A stretch of 64,000 bases of DNA from Streptomyces sp. NBC_01451 (GCF_036227485.1 NZ_CP109479.1:868001-932000); one strand, 5' to 3'. Positions 36,180-45,210 are shown, counted from the first letter of the stretch. Numbers and translations: made by a program. Notes: a model not told the origin generated them from the letters alone.

Positions 36180-36212
36180 GGCCCTGGCGGCCCGGATCGG
36201 GACCATCGGCCC
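36180..36212. promoter_or_regulatory. DosR-like boxes upstream of Usp gene at 36311
   Basis: GGCCCT-GG-CGGCCC at 36180-36193 and GGGACC-AT-CGGCCC at 36199-36212 (19 bp apart). The second ends 98 bp before ATG 36311 and lies in the region shared with the divergent osdR-like gene. Confidence 0.6.
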
Positions 36213-36310
36213 CTGGAGTCTCGGCCGCGCTGTCGTGAGGCTGGAGGGTGAGGGTCGACGCAGTCGTCAGCGGCCCGCCGGTCCCGTTTCGGACTTGGAG
36301 GTCTCTTCCC

Positions 36311-37180
36311 ATGATTCGCCCCATCACCGTCGGTCTGGACGGTTCGCCCGAGAGCCTGGCCGCCGCCGACTGGGCGGCCCGCGAGGCACAGCGCCGCGAG
36401 CTGCCACTGCGTCTCGTGCACGCCTGGATCTGGCAGCCGCACGACGTGCCGGCCGCCGAGACCCTGGCCACGCAGAAGGACTGGGCCCTGCGCATTCTGC
36501 GGGAGGCCGAGGAGGAACTGCGCGGACGGCACCCGGACCTGACGGTCAGCACCGAACATCTGCCCGACACCGCGGCCGAGGCGCTGCTGAGCCAGGCGGA
36601 GAAGTCCGACCTGCTGGTGCTGGGCTCCAGCGGTCACAGCGCCGTCGCCGGGTTCCTGCTCGGCTCCGTCGGCCAGCACGTCCTCGCCCGGGCGAAGAAC
36701 CCCGTGGTCATGGTGCGGGCGAACGCCCGCTCCGCCGCGAAGCACGACGGCGGGGAGGTCGTGGTCGGACTCCAGGACCTGGGCGACCCGGCCGGGCCGC
36801 TGCTGGAGTTCGCCTTCGGCGCGGCTGCCGCCCGGGGGGCCACGCTGCACACCGTTCACGCGCCGAACCTGCCGCCGCTGTACGGATACGGCCCCGCGGT
36901 CGGGCTCCCCGCCGGCCGGGAGGACGTCACGGGACGGACGGAGAGTGCGCTGTCCCACGCGCTCAAGCCGTGGCGAGACAAGTACCCGCAGGTCCCGGTC
37001 GTCCAGACGGTCGATCTCGCCCGCGCGTCCGGCGTCGTTCTGCAGGCCGCAGCCCAGGCCGGCCTCGTGGTGGTCGGCCGCAGGGTGCACCGGCCCGCTC
37101 TCGGTATGCGCATCGGACCGGTCGCCCACGCCGTCCTGCACCACGCCGCCGCTCCGGTCGCCGTCGTCCCGCACGACTGA
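36311..37180 (+). CDS. Universal stress protein, two Usp domains
   Basis: 289 residues, two Usp folds (about 1-140 and 150-289). Nucleotide loop of domain 1 is [18 protein letters not shown]; the C-terminus is [16 protein letters not shown]. It begins [20 protein letters not shown], nearly identical to the Usp proteins at 25717 and 52376. GGAGGT lies 9 bp before ATG 36311. It is divergent from the osdR-like gene, an arrangement that recalls the Usp gene Rv3134c directly upstream of dosR in M. tuberculosis, although there they are in tandem. Confidence 0.93.
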   Translation: MIRPITVGLDGSPESLAAADWAAREAQRRELPLRLVHAWIWQPHDVPAAETLATQKDWALRILREAEEELRGRHPDLTVSTEHLPDTAAEALLSQAEKSDLLVLGSSGHSAVAGFLLGSVGQHVLARAKNPVVMVRANARSAAKHDGGEVVVGLQDLGDPAGPLLEFAFGAAAARGATLHTVHAPNLPPLYGYGPAVGLPAGREDVTGRTESALSHALKPWRDKYPQVPVVQTVDLARASGVVLQAAAQAGLVVVGRRVHRPALGMRIGPVAHAVLHHAAAPVAVVPHD

Positions 37181-37203
37181 GGACCGCTTTCCGCGGGCCC
37201 TGA

Positions 37204-37239
37204 GGGCCGAGCGGCCCCACAGCTGGGGACGTCCAGGAC
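37204..37239. promoter_or_regulatory. Tandem DosR-like boxes upstream of the ADH remnant/PPDK
   Basis: GGGCCG-AG-CGGCCC at 37204-37217 and GGGACG-TC-CAGGAC at 37226-37239, starts 22 bp apart. They precede the degenerate dehydrogenase at 37327 and probably still serve ppdK at 37647. Confidence 0.6.
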
Positions 37240-37326
37240 CTGCCCGCCGCGCCAGGGCCCGTTCGACGCTGTAGGCGCACCGCACCGCACAGACAGAACA
37301 GACAGAACAGAAGCGAGGTGCGTCGA

Positions 37327-37569
37327 ATGACGGCAGCAGCCGTCCGGGCCGTCGGCCGATCACCGGTGATCGAGGAGCGCCCGGACCCGGAGTCCGGTCC
37401 TGGTCAGGTCCCGGTCCGGGAGGAGGCGTCCGGGCCGTGCCGCACCGGCATACCCGCCTCGCACGGCGACCGCCCGGTCGAGCCCACCCCGGGCGGCCCG
37501 GTCGGCCCGTTCTTCGGCCGGGGCCCCGATCGCGACAACCGCCCCCGTCCGCCGCACGCCGGGTCCTGA
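37327..37569 (+). pseudogene. Alcohol dehydrogenase N-terminal remnant
   Basis: An 80-residue frame from ATG 37327 (GCGAGGTG site) aligns with the first 70 residues of the dehydrogenase at 29616-30629: VIEERPDPESGPGQVPVREE against LEIQDLPVPEPGPGQVLVRM, and GPCRTGIPASHGDRPVEPTP against [20 protein letters not shown]. The Cys survives but the zinc-ligand region after the HGD motif is replaced by low-complexity sequence, and the rest of the gene is absent. It is probably a truncated, non-functional copy now acting as leader or promoter DNA for ppdK. Confidence 0.65.
37495..37508. promoter_or_regulatory. DosR-like box within the ADH remnant
   Basis: GGCCCG-GT-CGGCCC, 138 bp before the ppdK ATG. 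It lies inside the decayed frame, so it may have arisen or been kept as a ppdK control site. Confidence 0.45.
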
Positions 37570-37646
37570 AGACCACGGGCGGCGGACGGGCCGCGTACGG
37601 CAGGTCCGACCGGACACAGCCGGATACCAGAAGGAGAGCACACGTC

Positions 37647-40331
37647 ATGGTCCGCTACGTGTACGAATTCACCGAGGGCGGCCGTGACATGGCCGACCTG
37701 CTCGGCGGCAAGGGCGCCAATCTGGCCGAGATGACCCGGATGGGCCTGCCGGTACCGCCCGGGTTCACCGTCTCGACGGAAGCGTGCCGTGCGTTCCTCG
37801 CCACCGGCGCCGAACCGCCCGGTCTGGCCCGCGAGATCTCCGACCACCTGACCGCTCTGGAGAAGGCCGCCGGCCGGCAGCTGGGCCAGCCGGACGATCC
37901 GCTGCTGCTGTCCGTCCGCTCCGGGGGCCGTTTCTCCATGCCCGGCATGATGGAGACGATCCTCGACATCGGCCTCAACGACGAGTCGGTGCTCGGCCTG
38001 GCGAAGACCTCCGGGAACGAGCGCTTCGCCTGGGACTCCTACCGCCGACTCATACAGATGTTCGGCAGCACCGTGATGGGCGTCGATCCCGCGCTGTTCG
38101 AGCAGGCCATGACGCTGCTCAAGGACCTGCGCGGCGCCCCGGACGATCTGCACCTGGACGCCGGCGACCTCGCCCAGCTCGTGGAGACGTACAAGAACCT
38201 GATCAAGCAGGAAACCCGGGAGGACTTCCCGCAGCTCCCGGCGGAGCAGCTGCGGCGGGCCGTTGTGGCGGTCTTCGAGTCATGGAACGGCGAGCGCGCC
38301 CGGCTGTACCGGCGCCGCGAGCAGATTCCGGACGAGCTGGGTACCGCGGTCAACGTGCAGACCATGGTCTTCGGCAACCTCGGCGCCGGCTCCGGCAGCG
38401 GCGTCGCCTTCACCCGTGACCCGGCCACCGGCGCCCGAGGCGTGTACGGCGACTACCTGTCCAACGCACAGGGCGAGGACGTCGTCGCCGGGATCCGCAA
38501 CACCGTCCCGCTGGACGAACTGAGCCGCCTGAACCCGACGGCGTTCGCTCAGCTGTGCGACCACATGGAGGCGTTGGAGACCCACTACCGGGATCTCTGC
38601 GACATCGAGTTCACCATCGAACGCGGCAGGCTGTGGATGCTGCAGACCCGCGTCGGCAAACGCACCGCCGAAGCCGCGTTCGCCATCGCCGCCGGACTGG
38701 TCGACGAGGGGCTCGTCAGCGCGGACGAGGGGCTGGCGCGCGTCTCCGGGGACGGCCTGGCCCGGCTGATGTTCCCCCGGTTCGACACCTCGGCCTTCGG
38801 TGCCCCGCTCACCCGCGGCATCCCGGCCTCGCCGGGCGCCGCAGTCGGCGCCGCGGTGTTCGACTCCGCCGAGGCGGTACGCCGCGCCGCCGCCGGGGAG
38901 AAGGTCGTCCTCGTCCGGCAGGAGACCACCCCCGACGACCTGCCCGGCATGATCGCCGCCCAGGCGGTGCTGACCAGCCGCGGCGGCAAGACCAGCCACG
39001 CGGCCGTCGTCGCCCGCGGCATGGGCAAGGTGTGCGTGTGCGGTGCCGAAGAGATCACCGTCGATCCGCAGGGACGCCGCTTCACCGTGGGCGACACCAC
39101 CGTCGAGGAGGGCACGGTCATCTCCGTCGACGGCTCCGAGGGCGCCGTCTACCCGGGCGCCGCGCCACTGGTCGACTCCGCGGTGATGCGGTACTTCGAG
39201 ACGGGCGAGCGCTCGGCCGGCCTGGTCGACGCCGTCGCCCGGGCCATGCGCCAGGCCGACGGGGTACGACGGCTGGGAGTACGGGCGAACGCGGACACGC
39301 CCGAGGACGCCGCCCGCGCCCGCCGGTTCGGAGCCGAGGGCATCGGGCTGTGCCGCACCGAGCACATGTTCCTCGGCGACCGCCGGCAACTGGTCGAGGC
39401 GATGATCCTGGCTCGCACGGACATCGAACGTGAACGGGCCCTGGACTCGCTGCTGCCGCTCCAGCGGCAGGACTTCGTCGGGATCCTGGAGGCGATGGAC
39501 GGCCTGCCGGTCACCATCCGCCTGCTCGATCCGCCGCTCCACGAGTTCCTGCCCGACCGCACCGAACTCGCCGTACGGCTCGCCGCCGCCGAAGCGCACG
39601 GCAACCCGCCCAGCGCGCACGACGCCGAGCTGCTGGAGGCCGTGAACCGCATGCACGAGGAGAACCCGATGCTCGGCCTGCGCGGCGTGCGGCTGGGCCT
39701 GGTGGCGCCTGGTCTGGTCGCCATGCAGGTACGGGCCGTCGCCGAGGCGGTCGTCGAACGCAAGCGGGCGGGAGGCGACCCGCGGGCGGAGATCATGGTG
39801 CCGCTGATCGACACGGTCGAGGAACTGCGGCTGGTGCGCGACGAGGTGGAGCAGGTACTGGCCGAGGTGTCCAAGGCCTCGGGGGTCCCCGTCGAGTGCC
39901 CGGTCGGCACGATGATCGAGCTGCCCAGGGCGGCGCTCACCGCGGGCCGGATCGCCCAGCAGGCACAGTTCTTCTCCTTCGGCACCAACGACCTGACCCA
40001 GACCACCTGGGGCTTCTCCCGCGACGACGTCGAGGCGGCGTTCTTCTCCACCTACCTCGACAAGGGCATCTTCAAGATCTCCCCGTTCGAGACGATCGAC
40101 CGCGAAGGCGTGGGCCGCCTGGTCGAGATCGCGGTCGCCGAGGGCCGCGCCGCACGCCCCGACCTGAAGATCGGTGTCTGCGGCGAGCACGGCGGTGACC
40201 CCGAATCCGTGCACTTCTTCCACGGCGCGGGCCTCGACTACGTCTCCTGCTCACCGTTCCGGGTCCCCGTCGCCCGTCTGGAGGCGGGCCGCGCCGCGCT
40301 CACCGGCACGGAGTCCGGCGACACCAGGTGA
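37647..40331 (+). CDS. ppdK: Pyruvate, phosphate dikinase
   Basis: 894 residues, the usual length. N-terminal ATP-grasp (LLGGKGANLAEMTRMGLPVPPGF, then VRSGGRFSMPGMMETILDIG), central swivelling domain with phospho-His451 in RGGKTSHAAVVARGMG, and the TIM-barrel with Cys845 in GVCGEHGGDP. It interconverts pyruvate + ATP + Pi and PEP + AMP + PPi. In hypoxia the PEP-to-pyruvate direction gives extra ATP from pyrophosphate; the other direction serves gluconeogenesis. AAGGAGAG precedes ATG 37647, and a hairpin follows at 40344. No defects seen. Confidence 0.97.
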   Translation: MVRYVYEFTEGGRDMADLLGGKGANLAEMTRMGLPVPPGFTVSTEACRAFLATGAEPPGLAREISDHLTALEKAAGRQLGQPDDPLLLSVRSGGRFSMPGMMETILDIGLNDESVLGLAKTSGNERFAWDSYRRLIQMFGSTVMGVDPALFEQAMTLLKDLRGAPDDLHLDAGDLAQLVETYKNLIKQETREDFPQLPAEQLRRAVVAVFESWNGERARLYRRREQIPDELGTAVNVQTMVFGNLGAGSGSGVAFTRDPATGARGVYGDYLSNAQGEDVVAGIRNTVPLDELSRLNPTAFAQLCDHMEALETHYRDLCDIEFTIERGRLWMLQTRVGKRTAEAAFAIAAGLVDEGLVSADEGLARVSGDGLARLMFPRFDTSAFGAPLTRGIPASPGAAVGAAVFDSAEAVRRAAAGEKVVLVRQETTPDDLPGMIAAQAVLTSRGGKTSHAAVVARGMGKVCVCGAEEITVDPQGRRFTVGDTTVEEGTVISVDGSEGAVYPGAAPLVDSAVMRYFETGERSAGLVDAVARAMRQADGVRRLGVRANADTPEDAARARRFGAEGIGLCRTEHMFLGDRRQLVEAMILARTDIERERALDSLLPLQRQDFVGILEAMDGLPVTIRLLDPPLHEFLPDRTELAVRLAAAEAHGNPPSAHDAELLEAVNRMHEENPMLGLRGVRLGLVAPGLVAMQVRAVAEAVVERKRAGGDPRAEIMVPLIDTVEELRLVRDEVEQVLAEVSKASGVPVECPVGTMIELPRAALTAGRIAQQAQFFSFGTNDLTQTTWGFSRDDVEAAFFSTYLDKGIFKISPFETIDREGVGRLVEIAVAEGRAARPDLKIGVCGEHGGDPESVHFFHGAGLDYVSCSPFRVPVARLEAGRAALTGTESGDTR

Positions 40332-40343
40332 GACACCCCCGGA

Positions 40344-40367
40344 GGGCCGGAGCCGCGGGTCCGGCCC
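40344..40367 (+). terminator. Hairpin after ppdK
   Basis: 8-bp perfect stem (40344-40351 with 40360-40367; arm GGGCCGGA), 8-base loop, 12 bp after the stop codon. Confidence 0.6.
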
Positions 40368-40387
40368 GGGCCGGCTGTGATCACGAC

Positions 40388-40441
40388 GGGACCCACGGCC
40401 CGTCCGCCGGGGCCGATCGGCCCTGGGTCAGCGGTCGGCCC
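40388..40441. promoter_or_regulatory. DosR-like box array upstream of HPF-like gene
   Basis: GGGACC-CA-CGGCCC at 40388-40401 and the fully self-complementary GGGCCG-AT-CGGCCC at 40410-40423, starts 22 bp apart. A partial TCAGCG-GT-CGGCCC lies at 40428-40441. The gene starts at 40492. Confidence 0.7.
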
Positions 40442-40491
40442 CGGCGGAAGGCTGGGGTCACGGAGAACGAGAACAAGAAGGAGTGGTCGGC

Positions 40492-40917
40492 ATGACCGGC
40501 AAGGACGCTGGAACCCGTGACACCACCGCTGTTGTCCAGGTACGGGCCGAGGGCGAAGTCAGCGAGGAAGCCCTCGCGTACGCCCGTACCAAGATCGGCA
40601 CCGTGGTGGGCCGGCCGGGACTGCCGACGGTCACCGGTGAGGTGAGGATCGCCAAGGCGGCCAACCACGCGGAGCACCCGTGGTCGGCGGTGGCCGACCT
40701 CCGGGTGGGGCGCACCGTCGTGGTCGTTCACGCTCAGGACGCCACCAGCCAGGAGGTCACCGACCAGTTGCGGGACCGGCTGCGTCGTCAGGTGGAGCGG
40801 GCGGCCCACGGGGCCGACGACGCCCACCGGCCGGTCAGCCCGCCGTGGCGGGGCGGGCGACCGGCCGAAGGTCCCGCAGGGCGCGAAGCGGGACAGCAGG
40901 ACCCTCACCCGGCCTGA
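40492..40917 (+). CDS. HPF/RaiA-like ribosome-associated protein (short form)
   Basis: 141 residues. The central part (VRAEGEVSEEALAYARTKIG, then VVVVHAQDATSQEVTDQLRD, ending RDRLRRQVERAAHG) follows the beta-alpha-beta pattern of the S30AE domain of hibernation promoting factors. The C-terminal ribosome-dimerising domain of long HPF is missing; instead there is a 30-residue polar tail. ATG 40492 was chosen because AAGGAG lies 9 bp before it; GTG 40483 is too close. The predicted role is to bind and protect idle ribosomes in dormancy. Similarity is moderate, so this is less certain than its neighbours. Confidence 0.7.
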   Translation: MTGKDAGTRDTTAVVQVRAEGEVSEEALAYARTKIGTVVGRPGLPTVTGEVRIAKAANHAEHPWSAVADLRVGRTVVVVHAQDATSQEVTDQLRDRLRRQVERAAHGADDAHRPVSPPWRGGRPAEGPAGREAGQQDPHPA

Positions 40918-41189
40918 CCCGCCGGGCAGGGGTCCGCGCAGTGCCTGGACCGCCCCGCCGTGAGAAGGCACCCCCGGTCCCGGTCCCGGCCACGGCGGCG
41001 GCACTCAGCGCCCGTACGTGCGCTACGCACCGCGCTCCGAGTGGCTGCCGTCGTCCGCGCGGGAGTGGGCGCGCCAACTGCCTTGCTCCGCTTGGCGGTT
41101 GCGCTTCTCGTCGCCCTGCGGCCCGGCGGGCAGGTCACCTGGCCCGCTGGGCGTCGGTCCGGTGCCCGCATCCGGTGCCGCCGAGGAGA

Positions 41190-41225
41190 GGGCGGGTCGG
41201 CCCGGGACTCGGGACCGGTCGGCCC
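41190..41225. promoter_or_regulatory. Tandem DosR-like boxes, distal to CBS gene at 41460
   Basis: GGGCGG-GT-CGGCCC at 41190-41203 and GGACCG-GT-CGGCCC at 41212-41225; starts are 22 bp apart. They lie 235-270 bp before ATG 41460, further than usual. Confidence 0.6.
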
Positions 41226-41379
41226 CTGCGCCGCCGGCCTGGTACGCGGGAGGCTGAAAGGGCATCGGGGGGCCGGGAACCCGGGACCGTCCAACGGGAC
41301 AGCAGCGGTCGGACCGGCCGCCCTCACCCCGCGAGTTCCGGCCCCCGGTGCCCCTCCGCAGGAGCAGGACGCCCTGCGG

Positions 41380-41393
41380 GGATCCGTCGGCCC
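41380..41393. promoter_or_regulatory. DosR-like box proximal to CBS gene at 41460
   Basis: GGATCC-GT-CGGCCC, 66 bp before the ATG. Confidence 0.5.
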
Positions 41394-41459
41394 GCAGGGA
41401 CCGTACGACACAGAGGACCCGGTCGCGCTCCGCGCGCACCAGCGGCGAAGGGAACTTCG

Positions 41460-42188
41460 ATGAAGACCTCCAAAGTCGGCGAGGTGATGACCTCCGATGT
41501 CGTCGGAGCACGCCGGGAGACGCCGTTCAAGGATGTGGCGCGGTTGCTGGCCCTGCACCGGATCAGTGGCCTGCCGGTACTGGACGCCGACGACAAGGTT
41601 CTCGGAGTGATCTCCGAGACGGACCTGATACGCCGGCAGGCGGCCCAGGCCGAACAGGACCACGCAGGACGCCACTTCCGGCTGCCGGCACTTCGCCGTA
41701 AGGTGCGTTACGCGGCGGCCAAGGCCCGAGCGATGACCGCCGGGCAGTTGATGTCGACACCCGCGATCACCGTGCATCCGGAGCAGCCCGTCGCGGACGC
41801 CGCACGGGTCATGGAGCGCCACCACATCGAGCGGTTGCCGGTGGTGGACGAGGAGGACCGCCTGATCGGCATCGCCACTCGTCGGGACCTGTTGCGGGTC
41901 TTCCTGCGCACCGACGAGGAGATCCGTCAGGAGATCATCGACGAGGTCCTGACGCGCGCCATGTGCCTGCCGCCCCACACCGTCATCGTCTCCGTCCACA
42001 ACGGTACGGCCACGCTGGAGGGACGTCTGGAACGCCGCAGCGACATCCCGCTCGTGGTCCAGCTGGTCTGGCGGGTCGACGGCGTGGTGGGCGTGATGAA
42101 CAGCCTCACCTTCCGCATGGACGACACCCACCCGCCGGAGAAGCACCCGTCACGCCGGATCGCCCACTACTGGCTTCCCGAGCGTTAG
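41460..42188 (+). CDS. CBS domain-pair protein with BON domain
   Basis: 242 residues. CBS 1 about 1-60 (TSKVGEVMTSDVVGARRETP), basic linker (LPALRRKVRYAAAKARAM), CBS 2 about 95-155 (AGQLMSTPAITVHPEQPVA), BON about 170-225 (VSVHNGTATLEGRLERRSD), then a tail ending AHYWLPER. Same architecture as the protein at 17766. ATG 41460 follows AAGGGAA. It stands alone between the HPF-like gene and adhE, each with its own boxes. Confidence 0.9.
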   Translation: MKTSKVGEVMTSDVVGARRETPFKDVARLLALHRISGLPVLDADDKVLGVISETDLIRRQAAQAEQDHAGRHFRLPALRRKVRYAAAKARAMTAGQLMSTPAITVHPEQPVADAARVMERHHIERLPVVDEEDRLIGIATRRDLLRVFLRTDEEIRQEIIDEVLTRAMCLPPHTVIVSVHNGTATLEGRLERRSDIPLVVQLVWRVDGVVGVMNSLTFRMDDTHPPEKHPSRRIAHYWLPER

Positions 42189-42266
42189 TCCCTCTCCTCT
42201 CTGCGCGCCGCGGAGGCGCAGAGGGAGGTGTTACGGCGACCGCTGCCGCCCGGCCCCGGCGGTCCA

Positions 42267-42300
42267 GGGCCTGTCGGTCCCCGGCCGGGACCTTCGGCGC
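42267..42300. promoter_or_regulatory. Tandem DosR-like boxes upstream of adhE
   Basis: GGGCCT-GT-CGGTCC at 42267-42280 and GGGACC-TT-CGGCGC at 42287-42300 (20 bp apart). The second ends 130 bp before ATG 42431. Confidence 0.6.
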
Positions 42301-42430
42301 CTGGGTGGCGGCCTCCCGCCCGCGAGACGGTCGCGGTGGGAGAGCGGCAGCGTTCCCTCACGGTGCCGCCCGCACACGGCAAGTTGCCGGTCTTCCGGCC
42401 CATGACCTCGACGACGGAGGCACAACCCCC

Positions 42431-45112
42431 ATGACCCGACAGGACACCCGAACCCGAGCCGCCGCCCCTGCGGGCGCGCCCTCCGAGACCGCCGTCGCGG
42501 TGGACCGGCTGGTCACCAACGGGCTGAAGGCGCTCTCCGACTACGAGGCGCTGACGCAGGAGCAGGTCGACCACATCGTGAAGAAGGCGTCGGTCGCCGC
42601 CCTCGACCAGCACACCGCACTGGCCCTGCTCGCGGTGGAGGAGACGGGCCGTGGCCTCTTCGAGGACAAGGCCGCCAAGAACATGTTCGCGTGCGAGCAC
42701 GTCACGCACAGCATGGGCCCCATGAAGACCGTCGGCGTCATAGCCCGTGACGACATCGACGACATGGTCGAGATCGCCGAACCGGTCGGTGTCGTGTGCG
42801 CGGTCACGCCCGTCACCAACCCGACCTCCACCACGATCTTCAAGGCGCTCATGGCGCTGAAGACCCGCAACCCCGTCGTCTTCGCCTTCCACCCCTCCGC
42901 CCAGCGGTGCAGTGCGGAGGCGGCCCGCATCGTGCGCGACGCCGCCGTCGCCGCCGGAGCGCCGAAACACTGCGTGCAGTGGATCCGGACACCGTCCATC
43001 GAGGCGACGGGCGCACTGATGCACCACCCCGGGGTGTCCCTGATCCTGGCGACCGGCGGCAACGCGATGGTGAAGGCCGCGTACTCGGCGGGGAAGCCCG
43101 CCCTCGGTGTCGGCGCCGGCAACGTCCCCGCGTACGTGCACAGGAGCGCCAAGCTGCGGCGGGCCGTCAACGACCTGGTGCTGTCCAAGTCGTTCGACAA
43201 CGGCATGATCTGTGCCTCCGAGCAGGCCGTCATCCTGGACAGTGAGATCTACGAGGCGGCGCTGGCCGAGTTCCGTACGCTGCACGCCCACCTGGCGACG
43301 GCCGAGGAGAAGGAGAAGCTGGAGGCGTTCCTCTTCCCGGTCGGCAAGGCCACCGCGGGGGACGGGGGCTGCGAACCCAAGGTCAACGCGGCAGCCGTCG
43401 GGCAGAGCCCGTCATGGATCGCCGAGAAAGCCGGCTTCAGCGTGCCCGAGGACACCTCGATCATTCTGGTCGAGGCCGAACGGGTCGGCCCGGACGAGCC
43501 GTTGACACGCGAGAAGCTCTGCCCGGTCCTCGCCGTGCTGCGGGCGGAATCCGAGCAGCGGGGCTTCGACCTGGCCGCCGACATGGTCGCCTTCCACGGC
43601 CAGGGCCACACCGCTGTCATCCACACCCAGGACAAGGCACTGGCCGAGGCGTACGGCACCCGTATGAAGACGGTACGGGTCATCGTCAACGCGCCCTCCT
43701 CGCAGGGCGCGATCGGCGGCATCTACAACGGTCTGCTGCCGTCACTGACGCTCGGCTGCGGCTCCTGGGGCAGCACGTCGGTGTCGAACAACGTCTCCGC
43801 CGCCCAGCTGCTGAACATCAAGCGGGTCACCACCCGCCACAACAACCTGCAGTGGTTCAAGGTCCCGCCGAAGATCTACTTCGAGCCGGGATCCATCCGC
43901 TACCTGACCTCGATGCCGGAGGTCCACCGCGTCACCGTGGTCACCGACGCGACCATGACGCGCCTGGGATTCGTGGACCGGATCGAGCGTGTGCTGCGGC
44001 GGCGCCGCGAGCCGGTCACCATCCAGGTCATCGACAACGTCGAACCCGAGCCGAGCATCGACTCCGTGCGGCGCGGCGCCCGTCTCATGGGCGACTTCCG
44101 CCCCGACACGATCATCGCCCTCGGCGGCGGCTCCCCCATGGACGCGGCCAAGGTCATGTGGCTGCTGTACGAGCAGCAGGCCGAGGGCAAGGACGTCGAC
44201 TTCGCCGACATGCGGCACAAGTTCTCCGACATCCGCAAGCGGGCCTTCCGCTTCCCCGTCCTCGGCAAGCTCGCCCGTCTGGTGTGCGTACCCACCACCT
44301 CCGGCACAGGCGCGGAGGTGACCCCGTTCGCCGTCATCTCCGACCCCGCCACCGGAAAGAAGTATCCGCTGGCCGACTACTCGCTCACGCCCAGCGTGGC
44401 CATCGTCGACCCGCTGCTCATCGCCGACCTGCCCCCGGCTCTCGCGGCCGACAGCGGCTTCGACGCCCTCACGCACGCCATCGAGGCGTACGTGTCCGTC
44501 TACGCGAACGACTTCACCGACGGACCCGCCCTGCACGCCATCCGGCTCATCTTCGACAACCTGGAAGCCGCGGTGAACGACCGCGCGGGCAGCATCGAGG
44601 CGCAGGAGAAGATCCACAACGCCGGCACCATCGCCGGTATGGCCTTCGGCAACGCCTTCCTGGGCATCGTCCACGCCATGTCGCACACTCTCGGCGCCAC
44701 CTTCCACATCGCCCACGGACGTACCAACGCGGTGCTCCTGCCGCACGTCATCCGCTACAACGGGACCGTGCCGGGCAAGCTCACCGGCTGGCCGAAGTAC
44801 GAGAACTACCGTGCCCCCGAACGGTTCCAGGACATCGCCCGCACCCTGGGGCTGCCCGCCGCCACACCCGCCGGGAGCGTCGAGTCCCTCGCCTGCGCGG
44901 TGGAACGGCTGCGGACCGCGGTCGGCATCGAGCCGTCCTTCCAGGCCCTCGGCGTCGACGAGCGCGGCTTCCTCGACTCCCTGCCCCGACAGGCTCTCAA
45001 CGCCTACGAGGACCAGTGCGCGCCGGCCAACCCGCGTATGCCGATGCTGGACGACATGCAGCGGCTCATGAAGGCGGCCTACTACGGATCCGTCAGCAGC
45101 CCCGGCGAGTAG
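42431..45112 (+). CDS. adhE: Bifunctional acetaldehyde-CoA/alcohol dehydrogenase
   Basis: 893 residues. The N-terminal aldehyde dehydrogenase half (about 20-460) has the nucleophile Cys in SFDNGMICASEQAVI and the CoA/NAD region VTPVTNPTSTTIFKALMALK. The C-terminal iron-dependent alcohol dehydrogenase half (about 480-890) has ALGGGSPMDAAKVMWLLYE and metal ligands in HAMSHTLGATFHIAHGRTN. It converts acetyl-CoA to ethanol with two NADH, a fermentative route. GGAGG lies 10 bp before ATG 42431. Finding full-length AdhE in an organism of aerobic lifestyle supports anaerobic survival metabolism. AdhE usually forms spirosome filaments; not testable here. Confidence 0.97.
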   Translation: MTRQDTRTRAAAPAGAPSETAVAVDRLVTNGLKALSDYEALTQEQVDHIVKKASVAALDQHTALALLAVEETGRGLFEDKAAKNMFACEHVTHSMGPMKTVGVIARDDIDDMVEIAEPVGVVCAVTPVTNPTSTTIFKALMALKTRNPVVFAFHPSAQRCSAEAARIVRDAAVAAGAPKHCVQWIRTPSIEATGALMHHPGVSLILATGGNAMVKAAYSAGKPALGVGAGNVPAYVHRSAKLRRAVNDLVLSKSFDNGMICASEQAVILDSEIYEAALAEFRTLHAHLATAEEKEKLEAFLFPVGKATAGDGGCEPKVNAAAVGQSPSWIAEKAGFSVPEDTSIILVEAERVGPDEPLTREKLCPVLAVLRAESEQRGFDLAADMVAFHGQGHTAVIHTQDKALAEAYGTRMKTVRVIVNAPSSQGAIGGIYNGLLPSLTLGCGSWGSTSVSNNVSAAQLLNIKRVTTRHNNLQWFKVPPKIYFEPGSIRYLTSMPEVHRVTVVTDATMTRLGFVDRIERVLRRRREPVTIQVIDNVEPEPSIDSVRRGARLMGDFRPDTIIALGGGSPMDAAKVMWLLYEQQAEGKDVDFADMRHKFSDIRKRAFRFPVLGKLARLVCVPTTSGTGAEVTPFAVISDPATGKKYPLADYSLTPSVAIVDPLLIADLPPALAADSGFDALTHAIEAYVSVYANDFTDGPALHAIRLIFDNLEAAVNDRAGSIEAQEKIHNAGTIAGMAFGNAFLGIVHAMSHTLGATFHIAHGRTNAVLLPHVIRYNGTVPGKLTGWPKYENYRAPERFQDIARTLGLPAATPAGSVESLACAVERLRTAVGIEPSFQALGVDERGFLDSLPRQALNAYEDQCAPANPRMPMLDDMQRLMKAAYYGSVSSPGE

Positions 45113-45118
45113 GACCGG

Positions 45119-45210
45119 AAGGGCGGCGGCCCGGCCGGCATCCCCAGCGAGGTGAGATCGCACCAGTAGGTGATCGAACCCCTGGGGATGCCGGCCGGGC
45201 CGCCGCCTTT
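45119..45210. repeat. Very long inverted repeat after adhE
   Basis: Arms 45119-45147 and 45182-45210 pair over 29 positions (26 consecutive perfect pairs, then one G-T and two A-T). They enclose a 34-base loop containing AGGTGAGATCG and AGGTGATCG. It begins 7 bp after the adhE stop. The stem is far longer than a normal terminator. Confidence 0.85.

Larger units (their letters stand above)
40918..41459. other. Intergenic region with regulatory boxes, no gene seen
   Basis: 542 bases. A plus-strand stretch around 41010-41120 reads as a hydrophobic peptide (VGAPTALLRLAVALLVALRP) but has no good start or ribosome site, so I do not call it. The region holds boxes at 41190-41225 and 41380-41393. 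Confidence 0.5.

Noticed and set aside
40960..41463. Plus-strand frame with a hydrophobic stretch (VGAPTALLRLAVALLVALRP)
   Set aside because: Only one helix-like segment within arginine-rich junk, no good start; also crosses the boxes at 41190-41225.
41023..41511. Minus-strand open frame in the gap before the CBS gene
   Set aside because: Arg/Gly/Pro-rich, no ribosome site or motif, and it covers the promoter boxes and the CBS start codon.
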